A stretch of DNA of 64,000 bases, taken from Stenotrophomonas aracearum (GTDB taxonomy: Bacteria; Pseudomonadota; Gammaproteobacteria; Xanthomonadales; Xanthomonadaceae). The notes under the pieces are model-generated. The model saw only the letters and a list, made by a program, of their open reading frames with translations, was not told the origin of the DNA and searched no databases. Below, in pieces: positions 1-8,909 of this stretch. The DNA lies in contig NZ_CP115543.1 of the NCBI RefSeq assembly GCF_031834615.1, forward strand, positions 1,313,001 through 1,377,000, written 5' to 3'. Position 1 is the first letter of the stretch; each line of letters begins with the position of its first letter. The position numbers and the translations under genes are program-made.

Positions 1-6
1 GTATCT

Positions 7-111
7 GGCACCGCCTGGGTCGGCCAACGGCCGACGCTACCCGAAGCGGGCGCAGATAACGGAACGGGCACGACCTGGTAGCGTCGGCCGTTGGCCGACC
101 CAGGCGGTGCC
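7..111. repeat. Inverted pair of SMAG (GTAG) palindromes
   Basis: Two 35-base arms at 7-41 and 77-111 are perfect reverse complements separated by 35 bases. Each arm contains a GTAG-headed palindrome built on GTCGGCCGTTGGCCGAC, the form of the Stenotrophomonas SMAG family. The pair lies directly after the mfd stop codon, so a transcript would fold into one long hairpin that could stabilise or end the mfd message. The link to SMAG is from family knowledge; the symmetry is read directly. Confidence 0.85.
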
Positions 112-122
112 GGCTTCGTTCG

Positions 123-3100
123 TCAGCCCGGCGTCAACGTAGTCAACAATGCCTTGGCCGCATTGAAACGGTCTTCCGGCAACGGCAGCGGCACCTTGAT
201 GCGCAGCTTGTCCGGGCCGTCCATCGTGTACAGCTTGGGCTGCTTCTGGATCATCTGGATCACCGCCATCGGGTCGATGCGCGGCTGCGCCTCGAACACG
301 ATGCGGCCGCCGTTCTCGCCCAGCTCCAGCTTGCGGATGCCCAGCGCGTTGCACTGCAGTTTCAACTCCGCCACCGCGAACAGATGCTTGGCCGCGTCCG
401 GCAATAGCCCGAAGCGGTCGATCATCTCCACCTGCAGCTCACGCAGCTCACCACTGTCGCGCGCGCTGCTGATCCGCTTGTACAGGGTCAGGCGGGTGTG
501 CACGTCGGGCAGGTAATCGTCCGGGATCAACGCCGGTACATGCAGCTCCACTTCGGCACCGCGCACTTCCTCGCCCGCATCCAGGTCGGGCAGCTTGCCC
601 AGCCGGATGCTGCGTACCGCGCGCTCCAGCAGCTCGGTGTACAGGCTGAAGCCCACCTCGGCCATCTGCCCGCTCTGGTCTTCGCCCAGCAGCTCGCCCG
701 CACCCCGGATCTCCAGGTCGTGGGTAGCCAACGTGAAACCGGCGCCCAGCGAATCCATCGAGGAAATGGCTTCCAGCCGCTTTTCCGCATCCGGCGTCAT
801 CGAACGCTTGTCCGGCACCACCAGGTACGCATACGCGCGATGGTGCGAACGGCCGACACGGCCGCGCAGCTGGTGCAGCTGGGCCAGGCCGAAGCGGTCG
901 GCGCGGTTGATGATGATAGTGTTGGCGTTGGGGATGTCGATGCCCGACTCGATGATCGTGGTCGACAGCAGCACGTTGTAGCGCTGCTTCTGGAAGTCCA
1001 GCATCACCCGTTCCAGCTCGCGCTCGGGCATCTGCCCATGGGCGATGCCGATGCGCGCTTCGGGGACCAGTTCGGCCAGGTCGCGCTGCATTCGGCCGAT
1101 GCTTTCCACGTCGTTGTGCAGGAAATACAGCTGTCCGCCGCGCGACAGTTCGCGCTGGAACGCCTCGCGCAGCAGCGCGTTGTCCCACGCAGTAATGATC
1201 GTCTGTACCGCCAGCCGGTTCGGCGGCGGGGTGGCGATGATCGAAAGGTCGCGCAGCCCGGCCATGGCCATGTTGAGCGTGCGCGGGATCGGCGTGGCGG
1301 TCAGGGTCAGCAGGTGCACGTTGGCGCGCATCGCCTTCAGCGCTTCCTTCTGGCGCACGCCGAAGCGCTGCTCTTCGTCCACCACCACCAGGCCCAGGTC
1401 CTTGAACTTCACGTCCGGCTGCAGCAGGCGATGGGTGCCGATGATTACATCGATGGTACCGGCGGCCACCTTCTCCAGCTCGGCCTTGATTTCCTTGGCG
1501 GTCTTGAAGCGCGAGAGCACTTCCACCCGCAGCGGCCAGTCGGCGAAGCGGTCGCGGAAGTTGCGGTAATGCTGTTCGGCCAGCAGCGTGGTCGGTACAA
1601 GCACCGCCACCTGCTTGCCGGCACTGGCCGCCGCGAAGGCGGCGCGCACGGCCACTTCGGTCTTGCCGAAGCCGACGTCGCCGCAGACCACGCGGTCCAT
1701 CGGCTGGCTGCTGGCCAGGTCGCGCAGGGTCGCTTCAATGGCGGCGATCTGGTCCTGGGTTTCCTCGAACGGGAAGCCGGCCGCGAACGGTTCGTACATC
1801 GCCCGGTCCACGTGCAGCGCCAGCCCGGCGCGCGCGCGGCGGCGGGCCTGAATTTCCAGCAGCTCGGCGGCGACGTCGCGGACCTTTTCTGCGGCGCGGC
1901 GCTTGGCCTTGCTCCACTGTTCGCCGCCCAGCGAATGCAGCGGTGCGGTTTCCGGCGATGCACCGGAGTAGCGGCTGATCAGGTGCAGCTGGGCCACGGG
2001 CACGTACAGCCGGTCGCCCTTGGCGTATTCGATTTCCAGGAACTCGCCCGGCATGCCACCGGCGTCGAGCACGATCAGGCCGCGGTAGCGGCCGACACCG
2101 TGGTCTTCGTGGACGATCGGCGCGCCTTCGGTCAACTCGCCCAGGTCGCGGATGATCGCTTCGGGCTCGCGCCCGGCGCGACGGCTGCGCCGGGTCTGGC
2201 CGGCGCGCTCGGGGAACAGCTGGCGTTCGGTCAGCACCGCCAGTGGCGGCATGTCGAGCGCGAAGCCATCTTCCAGCGGCGCCACCGTGATCGCGAAGCG
2301 CTGGCTGTCGTCGGCCAGGAAGGTGGGCAGGTCAGCTACCACCGGCGGCTTCAACTCCGCTGCCAGCAGGACCTCGAGCAGCGCTTCGCGACGGCCCGGC
2401 GAGTCGGCCGCGATCAGTACCCGGCCCGGATAGTGGCCGATGAAGGATTTCAACGCCTCGCCCGCCGGCGCGTCGCGCGCGGCCACCGGCAACGGCGGCA
2501 GCGGCTGGTCGCCGAGCGGCGAAGCCTCCTCGATGCGCGCATGGTCCGCGCCCCACACTTCGATGCGGGGCAGGGTGTTCAGGTGTGCGTTGAGTGCTTC
2601 CGGACTGAGGTACAGCTCGCTCGGCGCCAGCAGCGGGCGCTCCACGTCGTGACGTCGCTGCTCGTAGCGGTTCTGGGTCTGGGCCCAGAACGAAGCCGCC
2701 GCTTCGCCCACACCGTTGGCGATCACCGGCAGCGCGTTCGGCTGCAGGTAGTCGAACAGCGTCGCGGTCTCATCGAAGAACAGCGGCAGGTAGTACTCCA
2801 CGCCGGCCGGCGCCAGGCCCGCCTTGAGATCCTGGTACAACGCGCTGCGCCGGGTGTCGACGTCGAAGCGCTCGCGCAGGGTGGCCAGCACCCGCGACAC
2901 GCTCAGCTCGTCCAGCGGCACCTCACGGCCAGGCAGCATGCGCACCGCGTCGACCTTGTCCAGCGAACGCTGGCTTTCCGGGTCGAACGCGCGGATCGAA
3001 TCGATGTCCTCGTCGAGCAGCTCGACCCGCAGCGGCGCGTCGGCACCCATCGGGAACACGTCGAGCAGGCCGCCGCGCACGGCGAAATCGCCCGGGTCCA

Positions 3101-3590
3101 TCACCTGCGGCACGTTGCGGTAGGCGGCCGCTTCAAGGCGGCGCTTCTCTGCGTCCAGGTCAAGGCGCTGCCCGACCTTCAGGTCGAAGCTGCCACCAAT
3201 GATGTACTTGAGCGGGGCCAGCTGCTGCAGCAGCGTCTGCACCGGCACCACCACGATGCCGCGCTTGAGCGTGGGCAGCTGGTGCAGGGCGGCGAGGCGT
3301 TGCGAGATGATGTCCGGGTGCGGGCTGAAGGCGTCGTACGGCAGCGTTTCCCAGTCCGGGAACGCCACCACCGGCAGGTCCGACGCGCTGCCCAGCAGGG
3401 TGCGCAGGTCGGACTCGATCTGGTTGGCGCCGTGGTTGTCGCGGGCGATGACCAGCAGCGGGCCGGCATGCGCATCGGCGGCGCGCGCGATGTACCACGC
3501 CAGCGCCGTCGGCGATGCAGGAGCGCGCCACCAGGCGCGGAGCTGCCCGGAACGGGGCAGCGGCGGAGCGGGATAGGAAGTGCGTGACAT
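123..3590 (-). CDS. mfd: Transcription-repair coupling factor Mfd
   Basis: Mfd is an ATP-driven DNA translocase that pushes RNA polymerase stalled at lesions off the template and recruits UvrA for nucleotide excision repair. The 1155-residue product has the usual full length. The N-terminal half carries the degenerate UvrB-like modules and the CarD-type RNA polymerase interaction domain (around residues 490-600, GAPIVHEDHGVGRYRG). The translocase half has Walker A GDVGFGKTE near residue 635, the DEEQRFGV box near 735, and the TRG-type motif region, followed by the C-terminal TRCF domain. The ATG at 3590 is the natural start. The gene stands alone, with a SMAG pair just past its stop. Confidence 0.98.
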   Translation of the reverse strand: MSRTSYPAPPLPRSGQLRAWWRAPASPTALAWYIARAADAHAGPLLVIARDNHGANQIESDLRTLLGSASDLPVVAFPDWETLPYDAFSPHPDIISQRLAALHQLPTLKRGIVVVPVQTLLQQLAPLKYIIGGSFDLKVGQRLDLDAEKRRLEAAAYRNVPQVMDPGDFAVRGGLLDVFPMGADAPLRVELLDEDIDSIRAFDPESQRSLDKVDAVRMLPGREVPLDELSVSRVLATLRERFDVDTRRSALYQDLKAGLAPAGVEYYLPLFFDETATLFDYLQPNALPVIANGVGEAAASFWAQTQNRYEQRRHDVERPLLAPSELYLSPEALNAHLNTLPRIEVWGADHARIEEASPLGDQPLPPLPVAARDAPAGEALKSFIGHYPGRVLIAADSPGRREALLEVLLAAELKPPVVADLPTFLADDSQRFAITVAPLEDGFALDMPPLAVLTERQLFPERAGQTRRSRRAGREPEAIIRDLGELTEGAPIVHEDHGVGRYRGLIVLDAGGMPGEFLEIEYAKGDRLYVPVAQLHLISRYSGASPETAPLHSLGGEQWSKAKRRAAEKVRDVAAELLEIQARRRARAGLALHVDRAMYEPFAAGFPFEETQDQIAAIEATLRDLASSQPMDRVVCGDVGFGKTEVAVRAAFAAASAGKQVAVLVPTTLLAEQHYRNFRDRFADWPLRVEVLSRFKTAKEIKAELEKVAAGTIDVIIGTHRLLQPDVKFKDLGLVVVDEEQRFGVRQKEALKAMRANVHLLTLTATPIPRTLNMAMAGLRDLSIIATPPPNRLAVQTIITAWDNALLREAFQRELSRGGQLYFLHNDVESIGRMQRDLAELVPEARIGIAHGQMPERELERVMLDFQKQRYNVLLSTTIIESGIDIPNANTIIINRADRFGLAQLHQLRGRVGRSHHRAYAYLVVPDKRSMTPDAEKRLEAISSMDSLGAGFTLATHDLEIRGAGELLGEDQSGQMAEVGFSLYTELLERAVRSIRLGKLPDLDAGEEVRGAEVELHVPALIPDDYLPDVHTRLTLYKRISSARDSGELRELQVEMIDRFGLLPDAAKHLFAVAELKLQCNALGIRKLELGENGGRIVFEAQPRIDPMAVIQMIQKQPKLYTMDGPDKLRIKVPLPLPEDRFNAAKALLTTLTPG

Positions 3591-3628
3591 GAGCTGCCGA
3601 TTTTAGCAGACGCCCACGTGATGACTTC

Positions 3629-4180
3629 CTATTGGCCCGGGTCGAGCTCCAGCACCATCCGCACCAGGCCGGAGCCTTCATTCGGGTGCGGCACCTGCTT
3701 GAAGCCGAGCGAGGCGGCCAGCTGCTTCATCGGCACGTTCGCTTCCAGCACGTCGCCGTACAGGCGGTCCAGGTACTTGCCGCGCGCCCACTTGACCAGC
3801 TTGCGCATCAGCTGCCGGCCCAGGCCCTGGCCGATCAGGAAGCGGCTGATCAGGATGGCGTACTCGGCCTCGCGGGTACCGGGCACGATGGAGGCGCGCG
3901 CCAACGCACCGACCACGGCATCGCCGGGCGTTTCGTTTTCGGCAGCCACCAGGGTGATCTCGCCCTTGGGGTTGGGATGGGTCAGGCGCTGCATCGACTC
4001 GTCGGACAGCTCGGTGACCGACTGCAGCAGGCGGTCGCGGATTTCCTCCGGCCCGAACAGGCTGAAAGCGGCCTTCAACGGTGCGCCGTCTTCCGGACGG
4101 ATCGGGCGGATCAGCAGTTCGTGGCCGCTGGGAGCCTTGAAGATTTCGTGCCAGGGCGGCATGCGGTTACGGGTAGCCAT
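3629..4180 (-). CDS. GNAT-family N-acetyltransferase
   Basis: This is a probable acetyl-CoA-dependent N-acetyltransferase of about 183 residues. The acetyl-CoA loop reads FLIGQGLGRQLM, matching the GNAT Q/R-x-x-G-x-G/A signature, and is followed by a helix and a C-terminal beta segment containing LEANVPMKQLAASLGF, typical of the fold. I place the start at 4180 because AAGGA lies about 10 bases upstream of that ATG; the frame stays open to an earlier start at 4216. The substrate cannot be told from sequence. Similar domains occur at the C-terminus of protein lysine acetyltransferases, but the CoA-ligase part of those enzymes is absent here. It lies downstream of rlmJ on the same strand. Confidence 0.85.
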   Translation of the reverse strand: MATRNRMPPWHEIFKAPSGHELLIRPIRPEDGAPLKAAFSLFGPEEIRDRLLQSVTELSDESMQRLTHPNPKGEITLVAAENETPGDAVVGALARASIVPGTREAEYAILISRFLIGQGLGRQLMRKLVKWARGKYLDRLYGDVLEANVPMKQLAASLGFKQVPHPNEGSGLVRMVLELDPGQ

Positions 4181-4255
4181 ACCGGTGATTCCTTGGTGGT
4201 CTTCGGATTCTCGCATCCCCGGGGGCGCGTTCCGTGAACGGAACGCTCACGCCGG

Positions 4256-5113
4256 TCATTCGGCCTGCTTGAGCCACTGCAGGCGGGTAGTGGCGCCAGC
4301 TTCGCCCAGATGCTGCTTGAGCGCGGGCATGGCCGGGGCCAGCACCTGGTCGAACTGCCAGGGCGGGTTGAGCAGCAGCATGCCACTGCCGTTTAGCCTG
4401 AGGGGAGAGTCGTCGGGCCGCACCAGTAGTTCTACTGTAAGCACCGACTTCACCGGCAGGGCGCAGGCCTTGCGCAGGAAATGCAGGATGGTGCGGCGCT
4501 GCTTGATCGGGAACCAGATCGCGAAGCTGGCCTGCGGCCAACGCCCCAGGATCTCGCCCACCGAGGCGAGGATGCGCTGGTACTCGGCGTCCTGGCCCTC
4601 GTACGGCGGGTCGATCAGGACCAGGCCGCGGCCGATCTTGACCCCGTTGGCCTTGGGCGGCAGCAGCGCCTTGTTCTGTGCGTACCCGTCGGCGTGCAGC
4701 ACTGCAACCCGACTGTCGTGCGCGAACAGGGCCTTCAGCGACGCCGTTTCGGCGTCCTGCAGTTCGCACACCGCCATGCGGTCCTGCTCGCGCATGGCCT
4801 GCGCGCTGAGCAGCGGCGAACCCGGGTAGCTGACCATCGCGCCGACCGGATTGTCGGCCTGCACCGCCTTGAGATAGCGCTCCACCACGGCCGGCAGGGT
4901 CGGCTGTGCCATCAGTCGCATCACGCCGTCTTCGGCCTCCAGGGTCTTGCGGCTCTCCTCGCTGGCCAGCAGGTAGCGGCCGGCGCCGCCATGGGTGTCC
5001 AGCACGAAGAACGGGCTGTCCTTGCGCTTGAAGCTGTCGAGCAGGGCAAGCTGCACGATGTGCTTGAGCACATCGGCGTGGTTGCCGGCATGGAAGGCGT
5101 GGTGGTAATTCAT
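4256..5113 (-). CDS. rlmJ: 23S rRNA (adenine-2030-N6)-methyltransferase RlmJ
   Basis: RlmJ methylates A2030 of 23S rRNA using S-adenosylmethionine. The 285-residue protein has the family's N-terminus MNYHHAFHAGNHADVLKH, a SAM-binding segment FVLDTHGGAGRY near residues 36-47, and the catalytic DPPY motif starting at Asp168. The open frame runs far upstream, but the conserved N-terminus fixes the ATG at 5113. The start faces creB with only 45 bases between the two divergent ATGs, so their promoters must overlap. Confidence 0.96.
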   Translation of the reverse strand: MNYHHAFHAGNHADVLKHIVQLALLDSFKRKDSPFFVLDTHGGAGRYLLASEESRKTLEAEDGVMRLMAQPTLPAVVERYLKAVQADNPVGAMVSYPGSPLLSAQAMREQDRMAVCELQDAETASLKALFAHDSRVAVLHADGYAQNKALLPPKANGVKIGRGLVLIDPPYEGQDAEYQRILASVGEILGRWPQASFAIWFPIKQRRTILHFLRKACALPVKSVLTVELLVRPDDSPLRLNGSGMLLLNPPWQFDQVLAPAMPALKQHLGEAGATTRLQWLKQAE

Positions 5114-5158
5114 CGGCGCAGTGTACGGCGCGGCGGCCCCAGCGGCTATGCTGCGCGC

Positions 5159-5854
5159 ATGAACCGCCCCCCGCATACCGTCCTGGTCGTCGAAGACGAG
5201 GCTGCCATCGCCGATACCGTGCTCTATGCGCTGCGCAGCGAGGGCTACGCTGCGGAGCACTGCCTGCTGGGCGCGCATGCCCTGCAACGGCTGCGCCAGG
5301 TGCCGGTGGACGTGGTGGTGCTGGACGTGGGCCTGCCGGACATGAGCGGGTTCGAGGTGTGCCGCGCGCTGCGCACCTTCAGCCAGGTGCCGGTGATCTT
5401 CCTGACCGCCCGCAACGACGAGTTCGACCGGGTGCTGGGGCTGGAGCTCGGGGCCGACGACTACATGGCCAAGCCGTTCTCGCCGCGCGAACTGGTGGCG
5501 CGGGTGCGTGCCCGGCTGCGCCGCAGCGGGCCGGTGGAGGAGGCCGGGGTGGTGCGCTGGCAGCCGCACGGCCGTTTCGCGATCGACCGAGAGGGCCGCC
5601 GCATCCGGTTCGACGACAAGGCATTGGACCTGACCCGCTACGAGTACGCGCTGCTGGCCGCGCTGCTCCAACGCCCCGGTGCCATCCTCAGCCGCGCCCA
5701 GCTGATGGACCGGGGCTGGGACAGCGACACCGACAGCGCCGACCGCACCGTGGACACCCACGTGAAGACCCTGCGCATCAAACTGCGCGCGGCCGGGGCG
5801 GACCCCGACCCGATCCGCACCCATCGCGGCGTGGGTTACGCCCTGGAGGTGTAG
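5159..5854 (+). CDS. creB: Two-component response regulator CreB
   Basis: This is an OmpR/PhoB-type regulator of 231 residues. The receiver domain has the acidic pocket at Glu12-Asp13, phospho-acceptor Asp56 in VVVLDVGLPD and Lys105 in MAKPF. The C-terminal winged helix ends in HRGVGYALEV. Its position before creC and creD identifies it as CreB, the partner of the CreC sensor. In Enterobacteria and S. maltophilia, CreBC controls creD and is tied to beta-lactamase expression and envelope traits. The GTG of creC begins 2 bases after this stop, so the two genes are co-transcribed. Confidence 0.95.
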   Translation: MNRPPHTVLVVEDEAAIADTVLYALRSEGYAAEHCLLGAHALQRLRQVPVDVVVLDVGLPDMSGFEVCRALRTFSQVPVIFLTARNDEFDRVLGLELGADDYMAKPFSPRELVARVRARLRRSGPVEEAGVVRWQPHGRFAIDREGRRIRFDDKALDLTRYEYALLAALLQRPGAILSRAQLMDRGWDSDTDSADRTVDTHVKTLRIKLRAAGADPDPIRTHRGVGYALEV

Positions 5855-5855
5855 C

Positions 5856-7286
5856 GTGCGGCTGGGCCTGAAACTGTTCCTGGGCTTCTTCCTGATCGTG
5901 GGCATCGCCGCGTTCTTCGTGATGCGCGTGTTCGTCAATGAAGTGAAGCCGGGGGTGCGCCAGGCGATGGAGGCGACCCTGGTGGACGCGGCCAACGTGC
6001 TGGCGGAGATGGCCGCGCCCGACCTCAAGGCTGGCCATATCGACAACGGCCCGTTCGTAGCCAACCTGGCGCGCGCGCAGCGTCGCGACCCGAAGGCGAT
6101 GGTGTGGCGCTTCCCCAAGCGCAGCCTCGACTACCGCGTGACCATCACCGATGCGCGCGGGATCGTGGTGTACGACTCCACCGGCCAGGACATCGGCCGC
6201 GACAATTCGCGCTGGAACGACGTCTACCGCACCCTGCGCGGCGAGTACGGCGCGCGTTCCAGCCCGGAGACGCCCGGCGACGAGGTGCACTCGGTGATGC
6301 ACGTGGCCGCGCCGATCCATGACCCGGCCGATGCCACCCGCCTGATCGGTGTGCTCACCCTGGCCCAGCCCAACCGCAGCATCGACCCGTTCATCGCGGC
6401 CAGCCAGCGCGCCATCCTGCAGCGCAGCGCGTGGCTGATCGGGATTTCGGCACTGATCGGGTTGTTGATGACCGCTTGGCTGATGCATGGCGTGAACCGG
6501 CTGAACCGTTATGCCCAGGCGGTCAGTGCCGGTGAGCCGGTAGCGCCGCCCAAGCCGCGCCGCGACGAGATCGGCGACCTGGGCCGCGCGCTGGAAACCA
6601 TGCGCCGCAAGCTGGAAGGCAAGGCGTACGTGGAGCAGTACGTACAGTCGCTGACCCACGAGATGAAGAGCCCGCTGGCGGCCATCCGCGGCGCGGCCGA
6701 GCTGCTGCAGGAGCCGCTGCCTGAGGCGGACCGGGTGCACTTCGCGCGCAGCATCCAGGGCCAGGAGCAGCGCCTGACCGAAACCATCGACAAGCTGCTG
6801 GCGCTGGCGGAGGTGGAGCAGCATGGCTGGCTGCAGACGCGCGAGCGGATTGCGGTGGCGCCGCTGCTGCAGGCCGCCGCAGATGCAGTGGCGGTGCGGG
6901 CGCAGGCGGCCGGGGTCGGCGTTGACGTTGAGGCGGGGGCGGACCTGGAAGTGCAGGGCGACGCCTACCTGCTGCGGCAGGCGTTGAACAACCTGCTGGA
7001 AAATGCGCTCGCGTTTTCAACGGAGGGCAGTCGGATCACCTTGGGCGCGGTGCGCGAGGGCGATGCGGTGGTGCTGCGCGTGGCCGACCGGGGAAGCGGG
7101 GTGCCGGACTACGCGTTGGAGCGCGTGTTCGAGCGGTTCTATTCGCTGGCGCGGCCGGCCACCGGACAGCGCAGCTCGGGGTTGGGGTTGTCGTTCGTGC
7201 AGGAAGTGGCGCGGTTGCACGGGGGCAGGGTGACGTTGGTGAATCGAGAGGGTGGGGGAGCGGTGGCCGGCGTCTGGCTTCGGTGA
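5856..7286 (+). CDS. creC: Sensor histidine kinase CreC
   Basis: This is a 476-residue inner-membrane sensor kinase. A first membrane segment spans about residues 5-25 and a second about 190-210, with a periplasmic sensory region between them. A HAMP-like linker follows, then the H-box LTHEMKSPLAAIRG with phospho-acceptor His268, an N-box (NNLLENAL) and the G boxes (DRGSGVPD, SSGLGLSFV). It starts with GTG immediately after creB. It should phosphorylate CreB in response to an envelope or metabolic signal; the signal itself cannot be read from sequence. Confidence 0.95.
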   Translation: MRLGLKLFLGFFLIVGIAAFFVMRVFVNEVKPGVRQAMEATLVDAANVLAEMAAPDLKAGHIDNGPFVANLARAQRRDPKAMVWRFPKRSLDYRVTITDARGIVVYDSTGQDIGRDNSRWNDVYRTLRGEYGARSSPETPGDEVHSVMHVAAPIHDPADATRLIGVLTLAQPNRSIDPFIAASQRAILQRSAWLIGISALIGLLMTAWLMHGVNRLNRYAQAVSAGEPVAPPKPRRDEIGDLGRALETMRRKLEGKAYVEQYVQSLTHEMKSPLAAIRGAAELLQEPLPEADRVHFARSIQGQEQRLTETIDKLLALAEVEQHGWLQTRERIAVAPLLQAAADAVAVRAQAAGVGVDVEAGADLEVQGDAYLLRQALNNLLENALAFSTEGSRITLGAVREGDAVVLRVADRGSGVPDYALERVFERFYSLARPATGQRSSGLGLSFVQEVARLHGGRVTLVNREGGGAVAGVWLR

Positions 7287-7290
7287 GTCT

Positions 7291-7315
7291 GCAGCCACGC
7301 AGGGCGTGGCTCTAC
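7291..7315 (-). repeat. SMAG palindrome between creC and creD
   Basis: On the minus strand this reads GTAGAGCCACGCCCTGCGTGG, a GTAG-headed hairpin. It sits just past the creC stop and before the creD regulatory region, where it may lower creD read-through from creBC. Confidence 0.75.
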
Positions 7316-7323
7316 CCTCTGAC

Positions 7324-7339
7324 TTCACATTCGCTTCAA
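7324..7339 (+). promoter_or_regulatory. CreB-binding site (cre tag) upstream of creD
   Basis: The sequence TTCAC-N6-TTCAA matches the E. coli cre-tag consensus TTCAC-N6-TTCAC at 9 of 10 fixed positions. It lies 54 bases before the creD ATG and after creC, where CreB should bind to activate creD. A second inverted repeat, GTTGGGAAG (7356-7364) with CTTCCCAAC (7373-7381), lies between this box and the GAGG ribosome site of creD. Confidence 0.75.
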
Positions 7340-7393
7340 ACCTGGCGCACAGTCTGTTGGGAAGCTGGCACCCTTCCCAACCGAGGACGGGTG

Positions 7394-8713
7394 ATGAAAT
7401 CCCTGAAAATGCTGTTGCGGTTCGCCATCGTGGGCGGGCTGATCCTGTTGCTGCTGATTCCGTTGATGATGATCCGCGGGGTGATCAGCGAGCGCGAGGC
7501 GTATCGTGACCAGGCCTACCTGCGCGTGGCGCAGAGCCGGGCCGGGGCGCAGACCCTGACCGGGCCGATCCGGGTGGTGCCGTGGACCGACACCCGCCAG
7601 GTCGAAGTGGTGGATGCCACCGGCGTCCGCAAGGTCGAAACGCAGGTCGAGCAGAGCTACTGGCTGCAGATGCCGTCGAAGCTGGTCGTGGACGGCGGCA
7701 TGGTGCCAGATGAACGCCGGATCGGCCTGTTCCGCGTGCCGGTGTACACCTGGAAGGCCAAGGTCAGTGCAGTGTTCAGCGATGACGACTACCCGATCAA
7801 GGTCGGCCGCGTGTACGGCACCCCATACCTGGCGGTCGGCATCGCAGACGTGCGTGGCCTGGTCGGCTCGCCCGACCTGAAGGTCGACGGCGAAGCGCTG
7901 ACCCTGCAGCCGGGCATCGGCGATGTCAGTGGCATCGGCAAAGGCCTGCACGTGCCGCTGCAGGGCTTCACCGATACCACCGGTGGCCTGCTCAAGGCGA
8001 GCAAGGTGGACTTGTCGCTCGTGCTCGACGGGACCCGTTCGCTGGCGGTGGTGCCGGTGGGCGACGACAGCCGCATCGCGATCCGCTCGCCGTGGCCGCA
8101 CCCGCTGTTCGGCGGCAGCTTCCTGCCGAACGAGCGTCGGGTGGACGAGAAGGGATTCGATGCGCAGTGGGCCGTTTCCTCGTTGGCTTCCGAGGCGCAG
8201 CGCCAGCTGCGCAGTGCCCGCGACGTGGAGCCGGAAACGGTCAGCGTGGAGCTGGTCAACCCGGTCGACATCTATACCCAGGCCGACCGCGCCAGCAAGT
8301 ACGGCATCCTCTTCATCGTGCTGACGTTCGTCGGCTTCATCCTGTTCGAACTGATCAAGCAGCTCCGTATCCACCCGCTGCAGTACCTGATGGTCGGGCT
8401 GGCGCTGGCGATCTTCTTCCTGCTGCTGCTCAGCCTGTCCGAACACATCCCGTTCTGGGTGGCCTACGTGGTCTCGGCCGTGGCCTGTATCGGGCTGCAG
8501 GCGGTGTATCTGTCCGGGGTGCTGGGCAGCTGGCTGCGCGGCCTCGGGTTTGCCGGCATGCTCACCGTGTTGTACGGCGCGCTGTATGGCCTGCTGGTCT
8601 CGGAGAACAACGCGCTGCTGATGGGCTCACTGCTGCTGTTCGGCGTGCTGACCACCGCGATGTGGATCACCCGTCGGATCGACTGGTACGAACTCGGCGC
8701 GAGCCTGAAGTAA
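7394..8713 (+). CDS. creD: Inner membrane protein CreD
   Basis: The 439-residue product matches CreD. It has an N-terminal membrane anchor (about residues 10-30), a large periplasmic domain that includes DDYPIKVGRVYGTPYLAVGI, and a C-terminal block of about five to six membrane helices from residue 310 to the end. The family is the classic CreB target; in S. maltophilia it has been linked to envelope integrity and beta-lactam phenotypes, but its biochemical activity is unknown. The ATG at 7394 follows a GAGGACGG ribosome site. The gene is separated from creC by about 107 bases holding a SMAG and a cre tag, so it has its own CreB-driven promoter. Confidence 0.93.
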   Translation: MKSLKMLLRFAIVGGLILLLLIPLMMIRGVISEREAYRDQAYLRVAQSRAGAQTLTGPIRVVPWTDTRQVEVVDATGVRKVETQVEQSYWLQMPSKLVVDGGMVPDERRIGLFRVPVYTWKAKVSAVFSDDDYPIKVGRVYGTPYLAVGIADVRGLVGSPDLKVDGEALTLQPGIGDVSGIGKGLHVPLQGFTDTTGGLLKASKVDLSLVLDGTRSLAVVPVGDDSRIAIRSPWPHPLFGGSFLPNERRVDEKGFDAQWAVSSLASEAQRQLRSARDVEPETVSVELVNPVDIYTQADRASKYGILFIVLTFVGFILFELIKQLRIHPLQYLMVGLALAIFFLLLLSLSEHIPFWVAYVVSAVACIGLQAVYLSGVLGSWLRGLGFAGMLTVLYGALYGLLVSENNALLMGSLLLFGVLTTAMWITRRIDWYELGASLK

Positions 8714-8720
8714 GGCGATG

Positions 8721-8751
8721 GCCCGTGCGCCATACGGTGTGGCGCACGGGC
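8721..8751 (+). terminator. Hairpin after creD
   Basis: GCCCGTGCGCC and GGCGCACGGGC form an 11-base-pair perfect stem with a 9-base loop, 8 bases after the creD stop. There is no clear T-run, so it is a weak intrinsic terminator or an mRNA-stabilising hairpin. Confidence 0.5.
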
Positions 8752-8909
8752 GAGTGCTGTTGCCGACACAGAGCGAGTGCGGGTTCGGTTGGCGGCGTTG
8801 ACGCTTCCGGCTTCTGCTTGCGTGGCGCGATGCTGCTGGCGCAAGGACGGACTGGAAATGCTGGAGGATCGCGTTAGGTTTACGCCACTCGTCACCTCAC
8901 TCTGTATCC

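Noticed and set aside
498-3587. Plus-strand open frame of 1029 codons across mfd
   Set aside because: It lies wholly antisense to mfd, its translation is low-complexity (rich in Gln, Arg, His) and shows no domain. It is a GC-rich shadow.
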